Source of the DNA: Candidatus Latescibacterota bacterium
GTDB lineage: Bacteria; Krumholzibacteriota; Krumholzibacteriia; LZORAL124-64-63
Assembly: GCA_030658975.1 (NCBI GenBank)
Contig: JAUSBL010000040.1
Coordinates: 1-64,000 of the forward strand
DNA length: 64,000 bases
Direction of reading: 5' to 3'
Shown here: positions 51,132-60,518 of the stretch, in pieces
Layout of the letters: each line of letters starts with the position of its first letter
Position numbering within the stretch: position 1 is the stretch's first letter
The notes under the pieces: model-generated
The model's database searches: none
What the model saw: the letters and a program-made list of their open reading frames with translations, nothing else
Told to the model about the DNA's origin: nothing
Translations under genes and position numbers: made by a program

Positions 51132-53267
51132 ATGAAGCGAATCCTGAAGACGGCGGCCCCGGTCCTGCTGCTGCTCGCGGCGGCGACCCTGGCCTCGCCC
51201 GCGCTCGCGGCCCGCAGCAAGCCGTGGGAAAAGATCAAGACCCCGGCCCTGGGCGAGATCCGGCTGCCGGACTACCAGCGCGTGCAACTGGACAACGGCA
51301 TGGTGCTCTACCTGGCCGAGGACCACGAGCTGCCGATGATCGAACTTTCGGCCACCATCCGCGCCGGCCAGATCTACGAGCCCGAGGGCAAGACGGGTCT
51401 GGCCGCGCTCACCGGCGAGGTCCTGCGCTCCGGCGGCACCGCCAGCTGGTCCGGCGACGAGATCGACGAGAAGATGGAGTCGCTCGGCGCCATGGTCGAG
51501 ACCTACGTCGGCGAGTACACCGCCGGCGCCTACCTGTCGGCCCTGACCGAGGACGCCGACACGGCCCTGGCCGTCCTGGCCGAGATCCTGCGCAGCCCGC
51601 GCTTCGCCGAGGACAAGCTCGACCTGGCCAAGACCCAGCACAAGGCCGGCATCGCGCGGCGCAACGACGAACCGATGAGCATCGCGCGCCGCGAGTTCTC
51701 CCGCGTGATCCTGGGCCCGGACCACCCCCTGGCCCGCAACGAGGAGTACGACACCCTTGCCGCGATCGCGCGTCAGGACCTGGCCGATTTCCACGCCGAC
51801 TGGTTCGGCCCCGACCGCACCTACCTGGTCGTGATCGGCGACTTCGACGCCGCCGCGATGACCGGGAAGATCGAGGCCGCCTTCGCCGACTGGCCGGCCG
51901 CGCGGCGGCCCCTGCCCGCGGATCCCGTCGCGCCCGACCTGCCCCGCACCGTCAACGTCGCCTCCAAGGACGACCTCACCCAGTCGACGGTGATCCTGGG
52001 CCACAAGGGCATCCGCAACGATGACCCGCACTACGCCGGCATCGAGGTCGCCAACCGGATCCTGGGCGGCGGCTTCGCCTCGCGCCTGTTCAACGAAGTG
52101 CGCAGCGCCCGCGGCCTGGCCTACTCCACGGGCAGCGCCTCGGGCACCGGCTGGCGGCAGCCCGGCGTGTTCGTGGCCTTCGCCGGCACCAAGAGCGAAT
52201 CCACCGAGCAGGCCGCGGCCGTCATGATCGAGCAGATCGAGAAGATGACGCGCGAGCCGGTGTCCGCCGAGGAACTGCGCACCGCGGTCGACGGCATCCT
52301 CAACAGCGACGTGTTCAACTACGACTCCAAGCGCGAGGTCCTGGACCGCATGGTGCTGTTCGAAATGAACGGCTATCCCGCGGACTTCCTGACCGGCTAC
52401 CGGGCCGCGGTCCAGGCCATGACCGCCGAGCAGGTGCTCGAGGCCAGCCGGGCGGTCTGGAAGCCGGAGCGCCTGTCGGTGCTGGCGGTCGGCAACCCGG
52501 CCGACTTCGACGGCGACCTGAGCCGCTTCGGCGCCGTGAACACGATCGACATCACGATCCCCGAGCCCAAGCTGACCCTGGAGATCCCCGCCGCCACGCC
52601 GGAGTCCCTGGCCGCCGGCCAGAAGCTCCTGGACCGCGCCGCCGCGGCCGTGGGCGGCAGGAAGCTCGCGGACATGAAGGGCTTCGCCACCAAGCAGACG
52701 CTCGCGGCCGAGATCCAGGGCATGTCCCTGAACATCACCATGGAGACCACGATCGTGCTGCCGGACCGCCTGAAGCTGATCCAGAAACTGCCCTTCGGCG
52801 AGTCCACGCAGGTCCTCGACGGCGAGAAGGGCTGGGTCCAGAGCCCCATGGGCGTCCAGGACATCGAGGGCGCCGACGTCGCCAAGATGCGCGACCAGAT
52901 CCAGGGCGACATGCTGATGCTGCTGCGCGACCACTCCGGCCGCACCTGCCAGGCCCTGCCGGCCGAGGAACTGGACGGCAAGCTCTGCGAGCGGGTCTAC
53001 ATCACCGACGAGAACGGCGACTACACGCTGATGTTCCTCGACGCCGCGACCGGCCTGCCCGTGATGGAGCAGAGCAAGGGCGAGGCGCCGATGACCGGCG
53101 AGCCGGTCACCCAGAAGGTCAAGTACGACAGCTACAAGGATTTCGGCGGGGTGCAGCGCCCGGCGACGTTCACGATCCTGTTCGACGACGAGGTCTTCGC
53201 CACGGGGCAGACCACGTCGTTCACGCTGAATCCGACGGTCGCGGCGGGGTTCTTCGCCAAGCCGTAG
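51132..53267 (+). CDS. M16 peptidase-like non-catalytic partner with LolA-like C-terminal domain
   Basis: A 711-residue exported protein with a signal peptide (about 1-27). Two M16 halves occupy about 38-460 (QLDNGMVLYLAEDHELP; SRLFNEVRSARGLAYS). At the HxxEH position it reads GLAALTGEVLR, so the zinc site is missing. The last 220 residues resemble an outer-membrane lipoprotein-sorting (LolA-like) beta sheet (VLDGEKGWVQSPMG ... GVQRPATF). ATG 51132 is preferred since AAGGAGA falls between it and an earlier ATG at 51114. The C-terminal domain is unusual for M16. Confidence 0.9.
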   Translation: MKRILKTAAPVLLLLAAATLASPALAARSKPWEKIKTPALGEIRLPDYQRVQLDNGMVLYLAEDHELPMIELSATIRAGQIYEPEGKTGLAALTGEVLRSGGTASWSGDEIDEKMESLGAMVETYVGEYTAGAYLSALTEDADTALAVLAEILRSPRFAEDKLDLAKTQHKAGIARRNDEPMSIARREFSRVILGPDHPLARNEEYDTLAAIARQDLADFHADWFGPDRTYLVVIGDFDAAAMTGKIEAAFADWPAARRPLPADPVAPDLPRTVNVASKDDLTQSTVILGHKGIRNDDPHYAGIEVANRILGGGFASRLFNEVRSARGLAYSTGSASGTGWRQPGVFVAFAGTKSESTEQAAAVMIEQIEKMTREPVSAEELRTAVDGILNSDVFNYDSKREVLDRMVLFEMNGYPADFLTGYRAAVQAMTAEQVLEASRAVWKPERLSVLAVGNPADFDGDLSRFGAVNTIDITIPEPKLTLEIPAATPESLAAGQKLLDRAAAAVGGRKLADMKGFATKQTLAAEIQGMSLNITMETTIVLPDRLKLIQKLPFGESTQVLDGEKGWVQSPMGVQDIEGADVAKMRDQIQGDMLMLLRDHSGRTCQALPAEELDGKLCERVYITDENGDYTLMFLDAATGLPVMEQSKGEAPMTGEPVTQKVKYDSYKDFGGVQRPATFTILFDDEVFATGQTTSFTLNPTVAAGFFAKP

Positions 53268-53291
53268 CTCGGGATTTTGCAGCCGGACAGC

Positions 53292-53325
53292 CGAAGGCGG
53301 GTGGTCGAGGGACCACCCGCCTTCG
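53292..53325 (+). terminator. Strong hairpin terminator after the M16 pair
   Basis: A perfect 15-bp stem (53292-53306 with 53311-53325) with a GAGG tetraloop. It lies 24 bases after the stop; the following sequence has only a weak T content. Confidence 0.75.
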
Positions 53326-53399
53326 TCAGGTCTTGGAAGAAGCCGCGACCAGGGTCATCCGGGTTTCCCCAGGTAGCGTGAAGCCTTGCTGTTCCGGAT

Positions 53400-53543
53400 C
53401 GTCACCTTTGGTTGCAGCTTCTTCGCCTTCAATTATATCAAAATCAATGGCATGATTGTAATGATATTTGAACTTAAGGCGAATCGGGATCGATCAGGCC
53501 GGAGACGAACACCATAATATATTATGAAATATACAATTAAAAA
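53400..53543. other. AT-rich island with a 14-bp perfect palindrome
   Basis: In a window that is otherwise GC-rich, this stretch contains ATTATATCAAAATCAATGG, several A/T runs and the perfect palindrome CATAATATATTATG (53513-53526). No gene is supported in it. It separates the plus-strand M16 terminator from the minus-strand GT39-like gene's stop. Foreign origin or a protein-binding site are both possible. Confidence 0.6.
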
Positions 53544-54980
53544 TCAGTCGGGGGCTTGCATGACGAACGGGGCCTCGGCCAGCCACGGGTGGTGCCGGCG
53601 CAACTGCGCGGCATCCCCCGCTTCTCGCGGCCACCAGACGCCGGCGCGCCGGGCGTGCCACAGCAGGGCGGCGCTGTCGGTCAGGATCGGGCCCGGGGGC
53701 AGGTCCCGGCAGCGCGCGACGGCCGTCGGCATACCGGGCGCGGCGGCGATCGCCCGCTCCCGCGCCTGGTCCCATCCCGGCAGGCGCGCCGGGGTCAGCG
53801 CCAGGGCCAGGGCGGCTGTCGCGACCAGCACGGCGGCGCGCGCCGACGGCCGTGCCGCGGGCCGGACCTCGCGCAACCGGTCGGCGAGCAGCAGCCAGAG
53901 CTCCCAGGCGGCGGCCGGCAGCAGGACGGCCAGATGGCGCAGGTCGTGGGAGAAAGGGGCGTAGACGATCACCATCAGCGCGAGGGTCCCGGCCAGCAGC
54001 GCCGTCGGCCGCAGCGTCCGCGCACCGCCCGGCCGTCGGACGAACGCTGCGGCGACACCGGCGGCCAGCATCCCCCAGGGCAGCCAGTTGTCCAGGCGCG
54101 CCAGGTAGTAGACCAGCCCCTGGACGGCCTTGCCGAACAGGACGTCGGGCCGGCGCAGGAGCGTCGCGCCGAGCCACTCCGGACTCTCCCGGAGGTAGGC
54201 GGCGTAGCCGGGCAGCTGCGCCGTCCCCTTGAGGTGCTCGGCGTAGGCCTGCAGCGCGAAGAAGGGCTGGCCTGTCACCACGAGGTTGCGGACCCACCAT
54301 GGCGCCATCACGAGCGCCCAGACCGCGGCGGTGCGCAGCAGCGCGCGGCCGCGGCAGCCGGTCAGCAGCAGCCACAGCCAGGGCACCCAGATCAGATCGG
54401 TGCGCAGCAACGCGACGGCTGCGGCGAGCAGGCCGTCGAACACGGTTGCGGATGCCGACGGCGTGGCTCCATCGCGCCGCCGCACCCACAGCAGCAGCAG
54501 CAGCAGCGCGACCGGCGTCTCGACCTGCGACCAGCCCGCGGTCATCGCCAGCAGCGGGCTCAGCAGCAGCGTGGCGCACCAGGGCAGTGCGGCGTCGAGC
54601 CGGCCCCGTCGCTGCAGCGCCGCCATTCCTGCCGCGACCGTCAGGCCGAGCAGCGCCGCTTGGAGCAGGCGCGTCAGGACCTCGGCCCTATGCGGGTCGT
54701 CGCCCGACAGACCGACCGGCAACGTCAGCAGCACGGGGTAGCCCGGCGGGCGGTGGATCAGCGGCTGCGGCGCGCGGTCGGCGAAGGGGAACGAAAGCGA
54801 CAGGGGGTAGACCACGTCGTTCAGGAAGCCCTCGCCGCGCACCAGGTGGCGGGCCGTCGCCAGGTGGGTGTAGAGGTCGCTGTCCGGAGGCGAGGGGGTC
54901 GCGGGATGCAGGACGATCCAGACGAGGGTGAAGGCGACGGCGGCCGCCGCGATCGTCGCTGAGCGGCGGCCGCCGGACAA
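53544..54980 (-). CDS. GT39-like polytopic membrane glycosyltransferase
   Basis: A 478-residue protein with about ten hydrophobic segments. The first periplasmic loop has PDSDLYTHLATARHLVRGEG and an acidic pair, and RPPGYPVLLTLP follows (near 78), as in ArnT/PMT-type enzymes that use polyprenyl-phosphate sugars. The TTG start (54980) is 1 base past the pyrE stop, so reinitiation is likely. Its C-terminal 100 residues are soluble. The acceptor is unknown. An AT-rich island lies beyond its 3' end. Confidence 0.78.
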   Translation of the reverse strand: MSGGRRSATIAAAAVAFTLVWIVLHPATPSPPDSDLYTHLATARHLVRGEGFLNDVVYPLSLSFPFADRAPQPLIHRPPGYPVLLTLPVGLSGDDPHRAEVLTRLLQAALLGLTVAAGMAALQRRGRLDAALPWCATLLLSPLLAMTAGWSQVETPVALLLLLLWVRRRDGATPSASATVFDGLLAAAVALLRTDLIWVPWLWLLLTGCRGRALLRTAAVWALVMAPWWVRNLVVTGQPFFALQAYAEHLKGTAQLPGYAAYLRESPEWLGATLLRRPDVLFGKAVQGLVYYLARLDNWLPWGMLAAGVAAAFVRRPGGARTLRPTALLAGTLALMVIVYAPFSHDLRHLAVLLPAAAWELWLLLADRLREVRPAARPSARAAVLVATAALALALTPARLPGWDQARERAIAAAPGMPTAVARCRDLPPGPILTDSAALLWHARRAGVWWPREAGDAAQLRRHHPWLAEAPFVMQAPD

Positions 54981-54981
54981 C

Positions 54982-55557
54982 TCAGGCCGTCCCGCGGCTG
55001 CCGGGCTTCACCACGGGCAGGCCCTGGCGGCACAGCGGGCAGTCGTCCGCCGGCCAGGTCACGACGTCCACCTTCAGCAGGGACGCGACCGGCACGGGGA
55101 GCGCCACGTCCGGCGTCGTGCGGTCGACCAGGGCGGCGGCGCCGACCACGACGCCGCCCGCGGCGGTGACGATGTCCGCCACCTCGCGCGTCGAGGTGCC
55201 GCGGGTGACGACGTCCTCGACGATGAGCGCCTTCTCGCCCTTCTCCAGCGTGAAGTCGCGGCGCAGGCTCATCGCGCCGTCCTTGCGCTCGGTGAATACG
55301 AAGCGGCGGCCCAGGGCGCGGGCGACCTCGTGGCCCAGCAGCAGCGCGCCGAGGGCGGGCGAGACCACCACGTCGACGCGCGCCGCGTCGCAGCGCGCGG
55401 CCAGGCGGCGGCCGAGGTCCAGGGCCAGGTCCGGGTACTGCAGGACCAGCGCGCACTGGAAGTAGGTGTCGCTGTGGCGGCCGCTGCTCAGCAGGAAGTG
55501 GCCGCGCCGCAGCGCGCCCAGCTCCGTCATCAGGTCCATCAGGCCGGTGTCGTTCAT
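54982..55557 (-). CDS. pyrE: Orotate phosphoribosyltransferase
   Basis: A 191-residue type I phosphoribosyltransferase. SSGRHSDTYFQCALVLQYP is the N-terminal hood, and FTERKDGAMSLRRDF leads to the PRPP motif ALIVEDVVTRGTSTREV (VEDVVTRGTS near 115). Pyrimidine synthesis step five. A C-terminal CPLC pair adds an unusual possible zinc or redox site (WPADDCPLCRQG). The ATG overlaps the pyrF stop by 4 bases (ATGA). Confidence 0.95.
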   Translation of the reverse strand: MNDTGLMDLMTELGALRRGHFLLSSGRHSDTYFQCALVLQYPDLALDLGRRLAARCDAARVDVVVSPALGALLLGHEVARALGRRFVFTERKDGAMSLRRDFTLEKGEKALIVEDVVTRGTSTREVADIVTAAGGVVVGAAALVDRTTPDVALPVPVASLLKVDVVTWPADDCPLCRQGLPVVKPGSRGTA

Positions 55558-56303
55558 CGTCGGCACAGCTCCTCGGTGATGGCGTGCAGGGCGGCGCCGG
55601 GATCGGCGGCCCCGGTGACGGGCCGGCCCACGACCAGGTAGTCGGCGCCGTCGGCGAAGGCCGCGGCGGGCGTGGCGACGCGGCGCTGGTCGTCGCCGCC
55701 GGCGCCGGCCGGGCGTACGCCCGGCGTCACGGCCAGGATTTCCGGACCCAGCGCCGCGCGCAGGTCGCGCAGGTCCGGCGGGGCGCAGACGACGCCGTCG
55801 CAGCCGGCTTCCCAGGCGAGGCGCGCCAGGCGCACGACGCGCTCGGCGGGGGTGCCGCCGCCGGGAGCCGTCTCCTCGAGCTCGTCCGCGCCAAGACTCG
55901 TGAGTACCGTGACCGCCAGCAGCGCCGGCCGCCGGCCGCCGGCGGCGCCCGCGCGCGCGGCTTCGGCCGCGGCCTGCAGCATGCGCCTGCCGCCGTCGGC
56001 GTGCAGGGTGAGCAGGCTCACGTCCAGCGCGCAGGCGGCGCGCACTGCGCCGGCGACGGTGTTGGGGATGTCCTTGAGCTTGAGGTCGAGGAAGACGTCG
56101 CGGCCGGCGGCGCGCAGGTCGGCGACGACGGCCGGACCCGCCGCGGTGAACAGCTCCAGGCCGACCTTGACCAGGCGGCCGCGCGGTCCGAGCGCGGCCG
56201 CGAGCCGCAGGGCGGCGCCGCGGTCGGCGACGTCCAGGGCGGTGATGACGCGCTCGGCGACGGGGGCGCCGCGCAGGGACGCCAGCAGTTGTTCGCGGTT
56301 CAT
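55554..56303 (-). CDS. pyrF: Orotidine 5'-phosphate decarboxylase
   Basis: A 249-residue TIM-barrel enzyme. ITALDVADRG starts the barrel, LVKVGLELF follows, and FLDLKLKDIPNTV holds the catalytic DxKxxD Asp/Lys set. LAVTPGVRPAGAGGDDQRRVATP is the phosphate-gripping loop, and VVGRPVTGAADP closes the barrel. It decarboxylates OMP to UMP. It leads the pyrF-pyrE-GT39 operon and is divergent from serS. Confidence 0.95.
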   Translation of the reverse strand: MNREQLLASLRGAPVAERVITALDVADRGAALRLAAALGPRGRLVKVGLELFTAAGPAVVADLRAAGRDVFLDLKLKDIPNTVAGAVRAACALDVSLLTLHADGGRRMLQAAAEAARAGAAGGRRPALLAVTVLTSLGADELEETAPGGGTPAERVVRLARLAWEAGCDGVVCAPPDLRDLRAALGPEILAVTPGVRPAGAGGDDQRRVATPAAAFADGADYLVVGRPVTGAADPGAALHAITEELCRR

Positions 56304-56349
56304 GGCCGGATGTCCTCGGTCGCGGGACGGCGGCGGGGGGCGATTTGCC

Positions 56350-56378
56350 TTGCCCGCTCCAGACCGTTAGTCTATACC
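56350..56378 (+). promoter_or_regulatory. Promoter of serS and downstream genes
   Basis: TTGCCC (56350-56355) and TATACC (56373-56378) are spaced 17 bases, in the divergent gap between pyrF and serS. Confidence 0.45.
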
Positions 56379-56445
56379 CTTCTACCAGCCGCCAGGGCCG
56401 AATGCAACGTGAAAACAGCCCGCCGAGGCGCGGGGGAGGACACCC

Positions 56446-57705
56446 GTGCTGGACCGCAAATTCCTGCGCGAGAACCGGGAGCTCGTGACCGCCGCCGTCG
56501 CCGCGAAGCGCGACACCGTGGACGTCGGAGCGTACTACAGCGCCGACGGGGAGCGCCGGGCCTGCCTGCAGGAGTTCGAGGAGCTGCAGGCCGAGGCCAA
56601 CCGCGCCAACAAGGCCATCGCCGCCGGTCGCAAATCCGGCGCCGACACCGGCGCGGACATCGCGCGGATGAAGGAGATCTCGGTCCGCCTCAAGGACCTC
56701 CGGCAGCAGGCCGACGCCGCCGAGGCCGCCGCCGAGACGCTCTACCTGCGGCTGCCCAACGTGCCGCACGCGAGCGTGCGCACCGGCGGCGAGCAGGACA
56801 ACACGGTGGTGCGCACCTGGGGCGAGATCCCCGCGCCCGCCTTCGCCGTGAAGCCCCACTGGGACCTCGGCGCCGAACTCGGCATCATGGACCTCGAGGC
56901 CGCGGCGCGCATGTCCGGCTCGGGCTTCACGCTGCTCACCGGCCAGGGCGCCCGCCTGGAGCGGGCCCTCATCAACTTCATGCTCGACGTGCACCTCGAG
57001 CAGGGCTACGTCGAGGTCAACGCGCCCTACCTCGTCAACCGCGACGCGATGACCGGCACCGGCCAACTGCCCAAGATGGAAGAGGACATGTACGCCTGCC
57101 CGCTCGACGGGCTCTACCTGATCCCGACGGCCGAGGTTTCGGTCACCAACATGCACCGCCAGTCGACGCTGGACTGGGAGCGCCTGCCCCTGAAGTACGT
57201 GGCCTTCTCGCCCTGCTTCCGCCGCGAGGCCGGCGCGGCGGGCAAGGACACCCGCGGCCTGCTGCGCGTCCACCAGTTCCACAAGGTGGAGATGGTGCAG
57301 TTCGTGCGGCCCGGGACGTCCTACGAGACCCTGGAGACCCTGACCGACGACGCCGAGGAGATCCTGCGCCGGCTGGGGTTGCCCTACCGCGTCGTGGCCC
57401 TCGCCTCGGGCGACCTCAGCTTCGCGGCGGCCAAGTGCTACGACCTGGAGGCGTGGGCCGCCGGCGTCGGCAAGTGGCTCGAGGTCTCGAGCTGCAGCAA
57501 CTTCGAGGATTTCCAGGCCCGCCGCGCCGGGATCCGCGCCAAGGGTCCCGACGGCGCCGTCTTCGTCCACACCCTCAACGGCTCCGGCCTCGCCCTGCCC
57601 CGCGTGCTGGTGGCGATCCTCGAGAACTACCAGACGCCCGACGGGCGCGTCCGCGTGCCCGAGGTCCTGCGCCCCTACCTGGGCGGACTCGAACACCTCG
57701 GGTAA
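56446..57705 (+). CDS. serS: Serine--tRNA ligase
   Basis: A 419-residue class II synthetase. The N-terminal 110 residues form the tRNA-binding coiled coil ([13 protein letters not shown] ... EAAAETLYL). Motif 2 is seen in [25 protein letters not shown] (key FRREAG), and HKVEMV follows. Motif 3 is in [17 protein letters not shown]. It charges tRNA(Ser) and tRNA(Sec). The GTG at 56446 has GGGGGAGG upstream. It is followed by the PorY-like kinase after 9 bases. Confidence 0.96.
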   Translation: MLDRKFLRENRELVTAAVAAKRDTVDVGAYYSADGERRACLQEFEELQAEANRANKAIAAGRKSGADTGADIARMKEISVRLKDLRQQADAAEAAAETLYLRLPNVPHASVRTGGEQDNTVVRTWGEIPAPAFAVKPHWDLGAELGIMDLEAAARMSGSGFTLLTGQGARLERALINFMLDVHLEQGYVEVNAPYLVNRDAMTGTGQLPKMEEDMYACPLDGLYLIPTAEVSVTNMHRQSTLDWERLPLKYVAFSPCFRREAGAAGKDTRGLLRVHQFHKVEMVQFVRPGTSYETLETLTDDAEEILRRLGLPYRVVALASGDLSFAAAKCYDLEAWAAGVGKWLEVSSCSNFEDFQARRAGIRAKGPDGAVFVHTLNGSGLALPRVLVAILENYQTPDGRVRVPEVLRPYLGGLEHLG

Positions 57706-57714
57706 GGAGACGGC

Positions 57715-58965
57715 ATGGCCTGGTGGCCCGGGACATTGCGGTTCCTGCGCAGGCGCCGGGTCTTCACCGCCTACGTGCTGGCCGGCAGCCTGGCGATCCT
57801 GGTGATCGTCGGCTGGGGGGCGTACCGCGTCGCCGGCCGCGTCGAGCAGCAGGCGCAGCTCTCGACCTGGCTGTTGTCGCACATCGCCAGCGTCGACCTC
57901 GTGCAGGGGCAGGGGGGAGGGCTGCAGGAAGTCCTGCTGCGCTCGCGCGAGCTGGACGTGCCCTTCATCGTGACCGACAACCAGGGCCGCCCGCTGCTGT
58001 GGAACTCGCCGGTCGTGGGCATCCCGATGCCGGATTCGCTGGAGACGCTGGCGCGCGTGAACCCCGCCGGCGGCAACGGCGGCGACATCGACCGGATCCT
58101 GAGGCTGGTGAAGGAGTACGATTCCCGCAACGAGCCGTTCGCCATCACGGACCCGCGCACCGGCCAGCGCGTGCTGACGCTGCACTACGGCGCCTCGGCC
58201 CTCAGCCGCCAGATCCGCTGGCTGCCCTACGCCGAGCTGGCGCTGCTGGCGGTCTTCTTCCTGCTGATCGTCTGGGCCCTGAGCCTGCAGCGCGAGGGCC
58301 ACGAGCAGAAGCTCTTCGCCGGCATGGCCAAGGAGACGGCCCACCAGCTGGGCACGCCCATCACCTCGATCATGGGCTGGCTGGAGATCCTGCGCGACCG
58401 CCGCCCCGACGACGTCGTCGAGGAGCTCGGCCGCGACGTGGCCCGCCTGGGCAAGGTGTCCGAGCGCTTCAGCCAGATCGGCTCGCGGCCGCAGCTCGCG
58501 GACGCCGACCTCGCGGAGACCGCCGCGACGACCGTCGCCTACTTCCGCCGCCGGCTGCCCCACCTGGGCGGCCGCGTCGAGATCACGGTCGCGGACCGCC
58601 ACACCCGCGGCTGCCGCTTCAACCGGGACCTGCTGGAGTGGGTGCTCGAGAACCTGATCAAGAACGGCATCGACGCGCTGAAGGACGGCGTGGGCGAGAT
58701 CGCGCTGTCCCTGGACGACGGTCCCGACGGCACGATCCTGCTGCGGGTCCGGGACACCGGCTGCGGCATCGCGCCCCAGCACCGGAACCGCATCTTCGAG
58801 GCCGGGTATACGACCAAGAGCCGCGGCTGGGGGATGGGGCTGGCGCTGGTCAGGCGCATCGTCGTGCAGTACCACAGCGGACGCATCCAGATCGAGGAGA
58901 CGGGCGCGGGAGGGACCACCTTCCTGATCACGCTGCCGGGAGAGGAGCCGTTTGACGCCGTATAG
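57715..58965 (+). CDS. PorY-like membrane sensor histidine kinase
   Basis: A 416-residue kinase. TM1 is at about 18-38, a periplasmic sensor at about 40-168, and TM2 at about 170-191. The H-box is KETAHQLGTPITS with phospho-acceptor H210, an uncommon HQLGTP variant. The N-box NLIKNGIDALKDG, DTGCGI and GWGMGLALVRRIV complete the ATPase. Its last 14 bases overlap the PorX-like gene, which makes it the obvious cognate kinase. It detects an envelope signal I cannot name. Confidence 0.9.
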   Translation: MAWWPGTLRFLRRRRVFTAYVLAGSLAILVIVGWGAYRVAGRVEQQAQLSTWLLSHIASVDLVQGQGGGLQEVLLRSRELDVPFIVTDNQGRPLLWNSPVVGIPMPDSLETLARVNPAGGNGGDIDRILRLVKEYDSRNEPFAITDPRTGQRVLTLHYGASALSRQIRWLPYAELALLAVFFLLIVWALSLQREGHEQKLFAGMAKETAHQLGTPITSIMGWLEILRDRRPDDVVEELGRDVARLGKVSERFSQIGSRPQLADADLAETAATTVAYFRRRLPHLGGRVEITVADRHTRGCRFNRDLLEWVLENLIKNGIDALKDGVGEIALSLDDGPDGTILLRVRDTGCGIAPQHRNRIFEAGYTTKSRGWGMGLALVRRIVVQYHSGRIQIEETGAGGTTFLITLPGEEPFDAV

Positions 58966-60508
58966 GATCCTGTGGGTCGACGACCAGATCGAGGAGCTGC
59001 GCTCCCACGTCGTGTACCTCACCGAGAAGGGCTACCAGGTGGACGGCGTCAACAACGGGCGCGACGCCGTCGCCATGCTGGCCACAGAGCGCTACGACGC
59101 GGTGCTGCTGGACGAGATGATGCCGGGCATGGGCGGCCTCGAGACGCTGGTCGAGATCAAGAAGGTGCGCGAGAACGTCCCGGTGATCATGATCACCAAG
59201 AGCGAGGAGGAGGACCTGATGCGGCGGGCCATCGGCAGCCGCATCGACGACTACCTGGTCAAGCCGGTCTCCCCGCTGCAGATCGTCTCGGCGCTCAAGC
59301 GCCTGCTCGAGGGCCGCCGCATCCTGGGTGAGCAGGTCAACCGCGACTACCTCGCCCACTACGGCACGGTCGGCGGCCGCCTGGCCCGCGCCAAGACGCC
59401 CGGCGACTGGGAGGCGCTCTACGCCGACATGGTGGGCTGGGCGCTGGACCTCTACGCCTACAGCGACCACGGCCTGCTGCAGGTCCACGACGAGCAGCTC
59501 GCCGAGTGCAACCGCGCCTTCGCGCGCTTCGTCCGCGAAAACTACTCCCGGTGGGTCAACGGCTCCGCGGACGCGCCGCTGACGTGCCCCGGCCTTTTCC
59601 GCACCTGGGTGGCGCCGGAGATCGAGACCGGACGGCAGGTGTATTGGATCGTCATCGACTGCATGCGGCTGGACCAGTGGCGCCACATCGAGGACCTGCT
59701 GGAGCCCTACTACCACCTCGAACGCCGGCAGTACTGGTCGATCCTGCCCTCGGCGACGCCGTTCGCGCGCAACGCCCTGTTCGCGGGTCTCTACCCCCGC
59801 GAGATCGCCGAGCGCTACCCGGAATGGTGGCGCGGCTCCAGCCAGCAGCAGCATTCCAAGAACGCCCACGAGGAGGAGCTGCTCGGCGAACAGCTGCGCC
59901 GCCTGGGCTCCGCCGCCGCCACGAGCTACAAGTACTACAAGGTGTTCGACGCCCGCGACAGCGACGATCTCCGCAAGCACTTGGGTTCGCTCGACGGGGT
60001 GCGCCTGGTGGCCGCCGTCTACAACTTCCTGGACATCATGGCGCACGGCCGCTCCCAGTCCGCGATCCTCAAGGAGCTGGCGCCGGACGTGGCGGCCTTC
60101 CGTTCCCTGATGCGCAGCTGGTTCGAACACTCCACGCTCTACGAGGTGCTGAAGCTGCTGTCGCGCAAGAAAGTCACGGTCTTCATCACCACCGACCACG
60201 GCTCGACGTGCTGCACGCGGGCCACGACGGTCAAGGGCAACCGCGACACGAGCTCCAACGTCCGCTACAAGTACGGGGACAACCTCGGCGTGGACGAGAA
60301 GGCGGTCTTCCTGATCAAGGATCCGGAGAGCTGCATGCTGCCGCGCCAGTCGACCATCGAGAACTACGCGGTCACGACCGAGAACGACTACCTTGTCTAC
60401 CCGACCAACTTCCACGAGTACGAGCGCCTGTACCGCGGCAGCTTCCAGCACGGCGGCATCAGCCTCGAGGAACTGATCATCCCGTTCGCGGTCCTGCGTC
60501 CGCGCTAG
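58952..60508 (+). CDS. porX: PorX-type response regulator fused to PglZ phosphatase domain
   Basis: A 518-residue protein. The receiver domain (1-125) has the acidic pair D10/D11, phospho-acceptor D54 in LLDEMMPGMGG and lysine in LVKPVSP. From about 210 on is a PglZ/alkaline-phosphatase-like domain: WIVIDCMRLDQW, ILPSATPFARNALFAGLYP with the Thr nucleophile, and TTDHGSTCC. Porphyromonas PorX has the same design and regulates type IX secretion. The start is a TTG with AGAGGAG upstream, overlapping the kinase gene. T9SS core genes are not in the window. Confidence 0.92.
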   Translation: MTPYRILWVDDQIEELRSHVVYLTEKGYQVDGVNNGRDAVAMLATERYDAVLLDEMMPGMGGLETLVEIKKVRENVPVIMITKSEEEDLMRRAIGSRIDDYLVKPVSPLQIVSALKRLLEGRRILGEQVNRDYLAHYGTVGGRLARAKTPGDWEALYADMVGWALDLYAYSDHGLLQVHDEQLAECNRAFARFVRENYSRWVNGSADAPLTCPGLFRTWVAPEIETGRQVYWIVIDCMRLDQWRHIEDLLEPYYHLERRQYWSILPSATPFARNALFAGLYPREIAERYPEWWRGSSQQQHSKNAHEEELLGEQLRRLGSAAATSYKYYKVFDARDSDDLRKHLGSLDGVRLVAAVYNFLDIMAHGRSQSAILKELAPDVAAFRSLMRSWFEHSTLYEVLKLLSRKKVTVFITTDHGSTCCTRATTVKGNRDTSSNVRYKYGDNLGVDEKAVFLIKDPESCMLPRQSTIENYAVTTENDYLVYPTNFHEYERLYRGSFQHGGISLEELIIPFAVLRPR

Positions 60509-60518
60509 GAGGAACGGC

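Noticed and set aside
54982-59022. A minus-strand open frame that would extend pyrE over 1100 residues
   Set aside because: The upstream part is antisense to serS and the kinase and has no domain; pyrE starts at ATG 55557.
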